Shown: in pieces, positions 14,208 through 21,803 of the stretch | Position numbering within the stretch: position 1 is the stretch's first letter | Layout of the letters: each line of letters opens with the position of its first letter | Assembly (NCBI GenBank): GCA_902475445.1 | Contig: CABRZN010000013.1 | Span: 1 to 28,751, forward strand | DNA: 28,751 bases | Direction of reading: 5' to 3' | From: an uncultured Collinsella sp. | GTDB taxonomy: Bacteria > Actinomycetota > Coriobacteriia > Coriobacteriales > Coriobacteriaceae | The notes under the pieces: model-generated | The model's database searches: none | Told to the model about the DNA's origin: nothing | What the model saw: only the letters and a program-made list of their open reading frames with translations | Position numbers and translations under genes: made by a program

Positions 14208-15122
14208 CTACTCCTCCCCCATGAGCTCGCCGGCGTTGCGACGTAACCACTCAAAGCATAGCGCCGTCGTTGCCTGGGCAACGTTGAGGCTCTCGGTCAT
14301 GCCGCGCTGGGGAAGCTTGGTCAAAAAGTCGCATTTCTCGAGCACCAGGCGCGAGATGCCATCGCCCTCGGACCCCATGACGAGCGCCACGCGACCCTCG
14401 AAGGGAGTATCCCAGCAACTGCCTTCGGCGTGCTCGGAGGCACCGCCCACCCAAAAGCCAGCGGCCTTGAGGTCATCGAGTGCACGGGCGATATTGGGAA
14501 CCTGCGCAATGGGCAGGTGCATGACGGCGCCGGCAGAGGTCTTGTAGCTGCCCACGGTCACGCCGGCGGCGCGCTTGTTGGCGATGATGACGCCCGCGGC
14601 GCCCACGACCTCGGCGGAGCGCACGATAGCGCCAAAGTTACCGTCGTCGGTCACATGGTCGAGCACCACGACAAGTGCCGGACCCTCGCCTGCGCGGTCG
14701 AGAATATCGGCAACATCAGCATAGGGGAAGTTGCCCACCTCGAGCGCGATGCCCTGGTGAGCGCCATGGCTCGACAGCGCATCGAGCTGTGCACGCGGCA
14801 CGTACTTAATGCGGACACCCGCGGCGTTGAGGTCATCGACCAGGCGCGACAGGGCGGCATCGCGCTCCCCGCCCTCGGCAATGAGCGCGCACTTGATGGG
14901 AAAACCAGTGCGCAGCGCCTCGGCGGCAGCACGACGACCTTCGATAAACTCGCCCTTGGGAGCCTGGACAGCGTCGCGGTTGCGATCGCGCTGCGGACGC
15001 GCAGCCTGGGTGCGATCGCGCTGGCCCTTGGGAGCGGCAGCGTGATCATTGCGGCGAATCGGACGCGAGCCAGAAGCAGCCTGCTTGCCGCCACGAGGCG
15101 CACGCTTGCGATTGTCGGCCAT
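14208..15122 (-). CDS. rlmB: 23S rRNA (guanosine-2'-O-)-methyltransferase RlmB-type (SpoU family)
   Basis: A 304-residue protein with an unusual Arg/Gln/Ala-rich, probably disordered N terminus (about 1-58), a substrate-binding L30e-like domain beginning at FIEGRRAAAEAL, and a SPOUT knot domain with all three motifs: NFGAIVRSAEV, VMGSEGDGIS and LNVAQATTAL. It would transfer a methyl group from SAM to the ribose of a 23S rRNA guanosine (G2251 in E. coli). AAGGAGG lies seven bases before the ATG. In Bacillus mrnC sits between cysS and rlmB; here that 143-base gap has no RNase III-like gene. Confidence 0.9.
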   Translation of the reverse strand: MADNRKRAPRGGKQAASGSRPIRRNDHAAAPKGQRDRTQAARPQRDRNRDAVQAPKGEFIEGRRAAAEALRTGFPIKCALIAEGGERDAALSRLVDDLNAAGVRIKYVPRAQLDALSSHGAHQGIALEVGNFPYADVADILDRAGEGPALVVVLDHVTDDGNFGAIVRSAEVVGAAGVIIANKRAAGVTVGSYKTSAGAVMHLPIAQVPNIARALDDLKAAGFWVGGASEHAEGSCWDTPFEGRVALVMGSEGDGISRLVLEKCDFLTKLPQRGMTESLNVAQATTALCFEWLRRNAGELMGEE

Positions 15123-15265
15123 AGGACGGCCTCCTTAAATAAATAACGAACAAGAATCGACCGTCCGAGCCACGGCACCTTGCCTTTCAATCGTCGGGCA
15201 TGACCACCAGGTCTATGCCCTCCTCTTTCAAGGCAATCTGCCGCACCTCGAACGGTCGACAAATA

Positions 15266-16732
15266 CTAGAGACTCTTAATACGGGTGCCGGCGGCGGTAT
15301 CTTCAATCGTCAGGCCCAGGTCCTTGAGCTGATCGCGGATGGCGTCTGCCAAATCCCAGTTCTTGGCGGCACGGGCCTCGGCGCGAGCCTCGAGAATCTT
15401 GGCAGCCGCCTCGTCCACATCGTCACCCGTGTAGGCAACCAGGCCAGCGGCAACGCCCAGCAGGCCCAGCGGCAACTCGACCTTGGGCTCGGGGAGCTCG
15501 ACGCCAAACGTATCGAGCAGCTCGGTCAGCGTATCAGCGGCTGCCAGGACTGCGGCCTTGTCGGCAGCATCGCCCGCCTGCTCCAGATACTGATTGCACT
15601 CGGTGACAAAGCCAAAGACGGCACCCATGGCACCGGCGGTGTTAAAGTCGTCGTCCATGCACTCCTTAAAGGCGGCGCGAGTCTCGGCGGCCTTAGCGAC
15701 AAACGCCTCGGCGGCAGCCGCATCGGCATCGGTCGTCGCGTGGTTCGCAGCCCAACGCAGGTTCTCGACCGTGCCGGCGATACGCGTGAGCGAGTTCTCG
15801 GCACCCTCCAGGCGCTCCCAGGAGAAGTCGAGCGGCGAGCGATAGCTCGTCTGCAGCATCAGCAGGCGAAGGGCCGCGGCAGAGTGCTGCTCGAGCACCT
15901 CGGCCAGCGTAAAGAAGTTACCGAGCGACTTGGACATCTTCTCGCCGTCTACCAGCAGCATGCCCGTGTGCATCCACGTGTTGGAGAAGCCCTGGTGCCA
16001 GGCGCAGGTTGCCTGGGCGCACTCGTTCTCGTGATGCGGGAAGGCAAGGTCGGAGCCGCCGCCGTGAATGTCAATCGGGGTGCCCAGGTAGCGGTGCACC
16101 ATGGCGGCGCACTCGGTGTGCCAGCCGGGACGGCCCTCGCCCCAGGGGCTCGGCCAGCTGGGCTCGCCAGGCTTGGCGGCCTTCCACAGGGCAAAGTCGA
16201 GCGGGTCGTTCTTGTCCTCGTTCTCCTCGATGCGCGCGCCCACCATAAGGTCGTCGATGTTGCGGCCCGAGACCTGGCCGTAGTTGGGGTCGCTGCGCAC
16301 GGCAAAGTACACGTCGCCGTTATCGGCGGCATAGGCATGACCCTGCTCGATAAGCGTCTTGATCATGGCGATCATGGGGCCGATCTCTTTGGTGGCGCGG
16401 GGGCGTACATCGGGATCGAGCACGTTGGCAGCGCGCATGACGCCAATGAACTTATCCGAGAACTCCGTCGCGACCTCGGCGGCCGTACGGCCCTGCTCGT
16501 TGGCGCGCTTGATGATCTTATCGTCGACATCAGTGAGGTTCTGGGCGAACGTGACCTCGTAGCCGCTCGCGATGAGCCAGCGACGAATCACATCGAAGCT
16601 GATGAACGTGCGGGCATTGCCGATGTGGATGTTGTCGTAGACCGTGGGGCCGCACACGTACATGCGAACCTTGCCGGACTCGATGGGTTGGAACTCTTCT
16701 TTTTTATGGGTAGCGCTGTTGTAGATACGCAT
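15266..16732 (-). CDS. cysS: Cysteinyl-tRNA synthetase
   Basis: The 488-residue class I synthetase charges tRNA-Cys. It shows the first zinc cysteine and HIGH-type motif in VCGPTVYDNIHIGNAR, the zinc ligands around GWHTECAAM and the GGGSDLAFPHHENE region, the KMSKS loop in EKMSKSLGNFF, and a C-terminal DALR/anticodon region ending in the usual 'DTAAGTRIK'. Length is as expected. AAGGAG, formed by the last codons of ispF, precedes the ATG; the stop of ispF is only three bases upstream. Confidence 0.97.
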   Translation of the reverse strand: MRIYNSATHKKEEFQPIESGKVRMYVCGPTVYDNIHIGNARTFISFDVIRRWLIASGYEVTFAQNLTDVDDKIIKRANEQGRTAAEVATEFSDKFIGVMRAANVLDPDVRPRATKEIGPMIAMIKTLIEQGHAYAADNGDVYFAVRSDPNYGQVSGRNIDDLMVGARIEENEDKNDPLDFALWKAAKPGEPSWPSPWGEGRPGWHTECAAMVHRYLGTPIDIHGGGSDLAFPHHENECAQATCAWHQGFSNTWMHTGMLLVDGEKMSKSLGNFFTLAEVLEQHSAAALRLLMLQTSYRSPLDFSWERLEGAENSLTRIAGTVENLRWAANHATTDADAAAAEAFVAKAAETRAAFKECMDDDFNTAGAMGAVFGFVTECNQYLEQAGDAADKAAVLAAADTLTELLDTFGVELPEPKVELPLGLLGVAAGLVAYTGDDVDEAAAKILEARAEARAAKNWDLADAIRDQLKDLGLTIEDTAAGTRIKSL

Positions 16733-16735
16733 TCG

Positions 16736-17230
16736 TTACTCCTTAACGGTTTTCTGTAGCAGGCAGACGGCCCAGGCGCCGATCCCCTCGCCCTGGCCTT
16801 CCCAACCGAGCTTTTCGGTCGTAGTGGCGGCGACACCCACGTTTTCGACGTCAACGCCCAGGGCATGGGCAAGGTTGGCGCGCATGGCATCGCGGTGCGG
16901 GGTGATCTTGGGTTGCTGACAGGCAATGGTGCAATCGGCATCGACAAACTCAAAGCCCAGCTCACGCGCATAGTCCATCACGCGAGCGAGCAGCACCATC
17001 GAATCGGCACCCTCGTAGGCGGGATCGGTGTCGGGAAATAGCTTGCCGATGTCTCCCCCGCGGCAGGCGCCCAGAATGGCGTCGGCCAAGGCGTGCGCGA
17101 GCACATCGGCATCCGAGTGGCCCAGCAGGCCACGCTCATAGGGGATGTCGACCCCGCCGATGATACATCGACGCCCCTCCACCAGACGGTGGACGTCGTA
17201 GCCGTGGCCAATGCGCAGGTTACTGAACAT
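16736..17230 (-). CDS. ispF: 2-C-methyl-D-erythritol 2,4-cyclodiphosphate synthase
   Basis: A 164-residue MEP-pathway enzyme that makes the cyclic diphosphate intermediate of isoprenoid synthesis. Zinc-site motif GHGYDVHRL (D11, H13), the GHSDADVLAHALADAILGA block and the C-terminal TTTEKLGWEGQGEGI are all present. The start overlaps the end of ispD by 11 bases, implying translational coupling. It works two steps after IspD in the same pathway. Confidence 0.97.
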   Translation of the reverse strand: MFSNLRIGHGYDVHRLVEGRRCIIGGVDIPYERGLLGHSDADVLAHALADAILGACRGGDIGKLFPDTDPAYEGADSMVLLARVMDYARELGFEFVDADCTIACQQPKITPHRDAMRANLAHALGVDVENVGVAATTTEKLGWEGQGEGIGAWAVCLLQKTVKE

Positions 17231-17948
17231 GGGGAAGGTCCTCTCCCTCGGCCATGCGGCCGAGCAGAATCGCGGTTACGGGACGCAGGTCCTCGGGCAC
17301 CGTCACCTTAAGGTTATCGCGCGGACTCTGGACGCAACGTACGCGTCCGCCCATGCGCTCGACCAGCGACGAATCGTCGGTGCCGATAAAACCCTCGGCG
17401 ATAGCTGCGGCGTGAGCACGCTTCATGGCGTCGACGCTAAAGATCTGCGGCGTCTGTGCGGCCCAATAGAGCTCGCGCGGCGGCGTCTCGACGATATTAT
17501 CGCCGTCGACGATTTTGAGCGTGTCGATCGCGGGCTGACCGCACACGACACCGTCGAGCGAACGGTCGCCCACAAGCACGTCGATAGCGTGATCGATGGC
17601 CTCGGTGGTAATGAGCGGACGAGCGCCGTCGTGAATGGCGACATATTCGAAACCCGCCGGAACCGCATGCACGCCGGCACGGGTGGAATCCTGACGGGTA
17701 TCGCCGGCATCGGCAAAGCTGATGGGCGTGTCATAGTCAAACGGGTCGATGGCCAGGCGGCGCATCTCGGCACGGCGCTCGGCAGGGCAAACCACGACGA
17801 TGTGGCCGACCTTGTCGCTCCGATCGAACGCGCGGATGGACCAGCTCATGAGCGGACGGCCCGCCACGTTAACGAGCTGCTTGCCGCCGGGATTTCCAAA
17901 GCGCTGGCCGCTGCCGCCGGCAACGACCACGGCGCATACGGGCGCCAT
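17220..17948 (-). CDS. ispD: 2-C-methyl-D-erythritol 4-phosphate cytidylyltransferase
   Basis: The 242-residue enzyme joins CTP and MEP. It carries the nucleotide loop VVAGGSGQRFG, the HDGARPL metal-site motif, and TPQIF with the following TDDSSLVE. The start codon shares one base with the disA stop (TAATG), and its end overlaps ispF. The ispD-ispF pair after disA is found in Bacillus too, with yacL between; yacL is missing here. Confidence 0.96.
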   Translation of the reverse strand: MAPVCAVVVAGGSGQRFGNPGGKQLVNVAGRPLMSWSIRAFDRSDKVGHIVVVCPAERRAEMRRLAIDPFDYDTPISFADAGDTRQDSTRAGVHAVPAGFEYVAIHDGARPLITTEAIDHAIDVLVGDRSLDGVVCGQPAIDTLKIVDGDNIVETPPRELYWAAQTPQIFSVDAMKRAHAAAIAEGFIGTDDSSLVERMGGRVRCVQSPRDNLKVTVPEDLRPVTAILLGRMAEGEDLPHVQ

Positions 17949-19015
17949 TATGCGTTCCCCTGTTTGGTGCCCTTCATGCGGTACAGCGAGTCCGCAAGAA
18001 TGGCAGGGTTGTTGACGCCAAAGTCGCCCAGGCGCTCCGGATCCTCGCTGATGTCATCCATGAGCTCCTGTAACGAGCCGTACTCGTCGACGATCTTCTC
18101 GGCCACGCCGTCGCGCACGACGGACACGCGAGAAAGCGTGCGCAGGCCCAGCGGCGTCATGACGGAGTCCTCGTCCAGGTCGTCGTAACCCAGAACCGCC
18201 GCCACATGCTGCGGGTCGGACAAGTCCTTGGGCGTCATGCGGCTCAGGTTGGCGCGGATCTTTTCGGCATTGGCCTCGGAGGAATCGCTCGCATAGTCGC
18301 GAATCATCAGGTCGTACTCGGTATCCATGCTGGAGCCGGCGAGCTGCTCGAGCTGCATCTGCACGAGCTTGCCCTGGTTGCCCAGCTTGACAATGCAATC
18401 CTTAAGCTCAGTCTTTGCCTGCTGCATGATCTCGAAGCTCGAGAAAATCCCGGTAATGTCGGCGAGCGTAACGTAGTCATCGAGCTCGAGGGCCGTCAGA
18501 CGCAGCAGGGAGCGGTCGAGCGACTGACGGGTGGTCTGAAGCGTGGCGACGAGCTGGTTGACCGAGCTCATGATGGTGGTGACGGGCTGGATCTCATAGC
18601 TCTTGCCGTGAACGTACACGTTGACGACGGCACGACGGGCCGAGACCGAGATCACGATGGCATCGGTGAGCACCGACATGCGAGCGGCAGTGCGGTGACG
18701 CATGCCCGTCTCGCTCGTGGCAAGCGAGGGATCGGGATTGAGGTGGAAGTTGGCGCGCAGGATCTGGGTGAGGTCGCCGTCGATAACGATGGCACCGTCC
18801 ATCTTGGAGAGCTCGAACAGGCGGTTCGAGGTGAACGAAATGTTGAGTGGGAAGCCGTCGTTACCGGCAGCGAGCACGTTTTCGGTGTCGCCGACGCAGA
18901 TAAGGGCACCCAGGTGACCGGCGATGATCATGTCGAGGGCGGTGCGGATCGGCTGACCAGGTGCCGTCAGGCGGATGGCCTGTTCCATACGCTTTTGCAG
19001 CTCGTTCTTATCCAA
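17948..19015 (-). CDS. disA: Diadenylate cyclase DisA (DNA integrity scanning protein)
   Basis: The 355-residue protein makes the second messenger c-di-AMP from two ATP. The DAC domain motifs DGA (73-75) and RHRTAA (106-111) are intact. A helical spine and a C-terminal HhH DNA-binding domain (about 290-355) follow, so it can scan DNA as well as synthesise. The start is TTG: no in-frame ATG lies nearby upstream, an out-of-frame ATG is five bases away, and GGGAG sits seven bases before the TTG. The weak start codon may keep expression low. It heads the disA-ispD-ispF-cysS-rlmB-yacP run. Confidence 0.95.
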   Translation of the reverse strand: MDKNELQKRMEQAIRLTAPGQPIRTALDMIIAGHLGALICVGDTENVLAAGNDGFPLNISFTSNRLFELSKMDGAIVIDGDLTQILRANFHLNPDPSLATSETGMRHRTAARMSVLTDAIVISVSARRAVVNVYVHGKSYEIQPVTTIMSSVNQLVATLQTTRQSLDRSLLRLTALELDDYVTLADITGIFSSFEIMQQAKTELKDCIVKLGNQGKLVQMQLEQLAGSSMDTEYDLMIRDYASDSSEANAEKIRANLSRMTPKDLSDPQHVAAVLGYDDLDEDSVMTPLGLRTLSRVSVVRDGVAEKIVDEYGSLQELMDDISEDPERLGDFGVNNPAILADSLYRMKGTKQGNA

Positions 19016-19236
19016 GGCATCGCTCCCATCGCATACGCTCCATAAACGCTAAATAGTTTCTCACGGTTTGTCCCCGCGGCGCTCGCGAAATCCGATGCTT
19101 ACAGAATGAGCGAACACCGCTTAGGTAGCTCATTTGGGACGGGGTTCTTTTGACTGCTCGTGTGGTAGCATCGGGTCTCATATAAATGAGGGAGTAGTCG
19201 CGTAATCGGGCTCGCCCGCAGAGAGGGAGCCAGACT
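19016..19236. promoter_or_regulatory. Divergent disA/mntP control region
   Basis: The 221 bases between disA and mntP must hold two promoters. For mntP, TGGTAGCAT (19163-19171) looks like an extended -10, and a 50-base leader follows with GGGAGTAG at 19190-19197, CGGG-CTCG-CCCG at about 19207-19218 and the ribosome-binding site GAGGGAG. GGGAGTAG recalls the start of the yybP-ykoY manganese riboswitch that often precedes mntP, but the rest of that fold was not found. No clear disA promoter was seen. Confidence 0.3.
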
Positions 19237-19815
19237 ATGGGACTCGCAGAGCTTGTGTTGCTCGCTATCGGCCTTTCTATGGACGCTTTTGCCGTATCCA
19301 TCTGCAAGGGCCTTGGCATGAAAAAGATCAACCTTAAAGTCGCCGTAGTGCTCGGCCTGTTCTTTGGCGGCTTTCAGGCCGGCATGCCCGTAATCGGATG
19401 GGCGCTCGGCAGTCAATTCATGGGCATCATCGGACCCATCGACCATTGGATCGCCTTTATCCTTTTGGCCTTTATCGGCGGCAAAATGCTGTGGGAAGCC
19501 TTTACCGAAGACGAGGATGGGGGCGACGGCAAGGATGCCGAAAAGATTGACCTGGCAGAATATCTGATTCTTGCCATTGCCACCTCGATTGACGCCCTAG
19601 CCGTAGGTATCTCGTTTGCGGCGCTCTCGGTTGACATCGTTCCCGCTGTATCGCTTATCGGCGTCACAACGTTTATCTTCTCCGTCGCCGGCGTAGCGAT
19701 CGGCCACACCTTTGGCGCGCGCTACGAAAAACCTGCCACCATCGTGGGCGGCATCGTGCTCATCCTCATCGGGCTTAAGATCTTGCTTGAGCATCTGGGG
19801 ATTCTCGCGATATAA
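19237..19815 (+). CDS. mntP: Manganese efflux pump MntP
   Basis: A 192-residue inner-membrane protein with six hydrophobic segments in two related halves. The half-repeat signatures LSMDAFAVSICKG (residues about 14-26) and TSIDALAVGISFA contain the conserved Asp residues that bind Mn2+. An acidic loop (EDEDGGDGKDAEKID) joins the halves in the middle. It would export excess manganese. GAGGGAG lies eight bases before the ATG. The gene is transcribed away from disA and seems monocistronic; a convincing terminator was not seen, only a short CCTCT/AGAGG stem after the stop. Confidence 0.95.
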   Translation: MGLAELVLLAIGLSMDAFAVSICKGLGMKKINLKVAVVLGLFFGGFQAGMPVIGWALGSQFMGIIGPIDHWIAFILLAFIGGKMLWEAFTEDEDGGDGKDAEKIDLAEYLILAIATSIDALAVGISFAALSVDIVPAVSLIGVTTFIFSVAGVAIGHTFGARYEKPATIVGGIVLILIGLKILLEHLGILAI

Positions 19816-19857
19816 AAAAACGCCTCTCATAAGCTCAACGTCAATGTAGAGGTCTCA

Positions 19858-19927
19858 TGCAGAGTTTTGCATAATGCCTTTTCGTGCAGACTTTTGCATG
19901 TCATACTGATATGCAAAAGTCTGCACG
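19858..19927 (+). promoter_or_regulatory. hipBA operator with three 15-bp sites
   Basis: TGCAGACTTTTGCAT occurs at 19885-19899 and in reverse at 19911-19925; a third copy with one change (G for C) is at 19858-19872. The last two form a perfect 17-bp inverted repeat (19883-19899 with 19911-19927, spacer of 11). The array ends 13 bases before the hipB start, so binding would block the promoter or early transcript. HipB-type antitoxins are known to bind such repeats with HipA. Confidence 0.75.
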
Positions 19928-19940
19928 TTAGGAGATCGCC

Positions 19941-20372
19941 ATGGATACCCTTCCCATCACCACACCGCGTCAAGCTGGCATCTATGTGCGCCAGGCACGC
20001 GAGGCTCAGGGTCTCACCCGTGCCGCCCTCGCTAAAATGGCCGGTGTTTCGGAGCGCCTGCTCGCATCGCTCGAGCTGGGCGACGCCACGGGTATTCGGC
20101 TCGACAAGTTGCTGACTGTCTTTAACGCACTCGGCATAGGCCTCTTTGCGCAAAGCGATAACGACTCCATCGCATCGCCCTCCGAACATCCAACGACGAT
20201 AGCGGACCTCCCCATCGCGAACTCGAATGCCCTGCCAAAGCCAAGCGTAGGCAGACGACCCGCTCGACAAGGAGCGCCATCTTCCTATGGTGCCTTGCTG
20301 GCCCAAATCGCAGCCGAGCAAGGCCTTACCGACACTTCAGACCTCTCCTTTGGCTGTAAGGTTGTGAAATAA
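19941..20372 (+). CDS. hipB: HipB-type antitoxin (XRE-family repressor)
   Basis: A 143-residue protein with an XRE helix-turn-helix at residues about 12-66 (VRQAREAQGLTRAALAKMAGVSERLLASLE). The rest is rich in Pro, Ala and Ser and probably flexible; it is longer than the about 88-residue E. coli HipB. It should neutralise HipA and repress the operon through the sites just upstream. AGGAG lies six bases before the ATG. Its TAA stop directly touches the hipA ATG (TAAATG), a sign of coupled translation that keeps the two in balance. Confidence 0.88.
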   Translation: MDTLPITTPRQAGIYVRQAREAQGLTRAALAKMAGVSERLLASLELGDATGIRLDKLLTVFNALGIGLFAQSDNDSIASPSEHPTTIADLPIANSNALPKPSVGRRPARQGAPSSYGALLAQIAAEQGLTDTSDLSFGCKVVK

Positions 20373-21752
20373 ATGGCAGAAATGGAGCTTGCGACCCTCA
20401 TTTGTGGCGAAATCGCCGGCACTCTCCGGCAAGACGAGCATGGACTCTGCAGCTTTGCATACGCCCCAACCTATCGCGGAGCACCGCTATCGCTAACAAT
20501 GCCGCTTTCCAATCGCACGTATGGCCATAACATCGTTCGCCCGTTCCTATTTGGCCTTTTGCCCGACAGTCAAGAGCAGCGTCGCGCCATTGCCACCGAT
20601 CATGATGTTGTATCCAACAACCCCGTCGCCCTCTTGTGCCATATCGGTCTTGACTGCGCAGGGGCCGTTCAGTTTTGTCGAACCGATCAATTAGGCGCCG
20701 CCCGCGGCAGGGTCTCGGCATACCGCCCGCTTACCAATTCTCAAATCGCTCACAAGCTCAAAGCAATTCGCGATGACGAAAGAGAAACATGGATGGGCTC
20801 CAACGAAAGCTGGTCCCTGGGCGGCAACCAAGGCAAATTTGCACTAGCTTGGCATGATGGCCAATGGTGCGAATGTCTAGGGTCATCCCCCACTACCCAT
20901 ATCTTCAAAAATGGTGTCGTTGGGTTCAAACATCAGGCCTTAAACGAATTCGTCTGCATGAAAACGGCTCGGCGTGTTGGCATTCCAACTGCCAACGTCT
21001 CCTATTGCACATTTGAAGACGAAGCCGCGCTCGTCGTTGAACGGTACGACAGAATGGTCAATAGCAGCGGAAATATCGAAAGGCTGCATCAGGAGGACTT
21101 TTGCCAGGCGCTCGGTGTATTGCCAAGCCAGAAATACACCGCCGACGGAGGACCAACCACACGAGACATCCAAGAACGACTGATTAACACAGTCCCCCAC
21201 CACATGAATCTTGTGCTTTTTACCTATATGTTGTTCTATAACGCCATTATCGGAGCGCCTGACGCACACGCTAAAAACTACTCGCTCATCCTAGGCAAAG
21301 GCACAAACGCAGCGCTCGCACCCATGTACGATGTCGCATCGGGCTTGGCGTACGAACGTATGCGCCGCCGGGCGCGCCTTGCCATGAGCGTTGGCGGCGA
21401 AAATCGTGTGGGGCGCATCGGTCCAGGTGCTATCCGCCGATACCACGGTATGGGCGACCCCGCGCTGGAAACGGCGCTCACCGATGCCGGTCTATCCGAG
21501 AAGTTTTGCTTTGCGACCATGATGGACCTCGCCTACGAGGTGCCCATCTGTATGGAGGAGGTCATGGACGAATACGCCGATCTGCCCGGCATGGCGGAGC
21601 TGCAAGATCACTTGCTCGGCCCCGTCCGCGAAAACTGCCAGCGCACCCTCGACCTCATCAGGGCGGATATGGGCCAGGCGCCAATCAATTCACATTTCTT
21701 AAAAGAAGAGAGGGGGCACCCGTCGCAAAAGTTCGGATGCCCCCTCTCGTAA
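20373..21752 (+). CDS. hipA: HipA-type serine/threonine kinase toxin
   Basis: A 459-residue full-length HipA. An N-terminal domain of about 110 residues (YRGAPLSLTMPL) precedes the kinase: SLGGNQGK loop (148-155), HIFK (K179), E192, VERYDR (222-227), LHQEDFCQALG, the catalytic DAHAKN (D297, N302) and MYDVAS (D320). HipA kinases phosphorylate glutamyl-tRNA synthetase or other targets and slow growth. All key residues are kept, so the toxin looks active. The last 15 or so codons run through a terminator hairpin, giving a tail (RGHPSQKFGCPLS) likely not part of the conserved fold. It starts right on the hipB stop. Confidence 0.92.
   Translation: MAEMELATLICGEIAGTLRQDEHGLCSFAYAPTYRGAPLSLTMPLSNRTYGHNIVRPFLFGLLPDSQEQRRAIATDHDVVSNNPVALLCHIGLDCAGAVQFCRTDQLGAARGRVSAYRPLTNSQIAHKLKAIRDDERETWMGSNESWSLGGNQGKFALAWHDGQWCECLGSSPTTHIFKNGVVGFKHQALNEFVCMKTARRVGIPTANVSYCTFEDEAALVVERYDRMVNSSGNIERLHQEDFCQALGVLPSQKYTADGGPTTRDIQERLINTVPHHMNLVLFTYMLFYNAIIGAPDAHAKNYSLILGKGTNAALAPMYDVASGLAYERMRRRARLAMSVGGENRVGRIGPGAIRRYHGMGDPALETALTDAGLSEKFCFATMMDLAYEVPICMEEVMDEYADLPGMAELQDHLLGPVRENCQRTLDLIRADMGQAPINSHFLKEERGHPSQKFGCPLS
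21708..21748. terminator. Terminator embedded in the 3' end of hipA
   Basis: A perfect 11-bp stem (GAGAGGGGGCA at 21708-21718, complement at 21738-21748) lies before the hipA stop codon at 21750-21752. On the - strand it falls 55 bases after pepD and is followed by TTCTTTT, so it is a better terminator for pepD than for hipA. The two genes are convergent. Confidence 0.75.
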
Positions 21753-21803
21753 TGTCATTTGCAATCCGCCAGCACGTGGCTCGGACTGCCGCTAGCGTAA
21801 CCT

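Noticed and set aside
15200..16759. A 519-codon + strand open frame opposite cysS
   Set aside because: It is the mirror of the cysS reading frame in GC-rich DNA. The opposite strand has all catalytic motifs of cysteinyl-tRNA synthetase; this frame has no recognisable domain and no ribosome-binding site.
19190..19236. Manganese riboswitch upstream of mntP
   Set aside because: Only the GGGAGTAG motif fits; the two-arm fold and the second conserved loop could not be found, so it is not called as a riboswitch.
19811..19853. Terminator for mntP
   Set aside because: The stem CCTCT/AGAGG is only 5 bp with a long loop, and the run of A lies on the wrong side for a + strand terminator; it would suit - strand transcription, where no gene ends.
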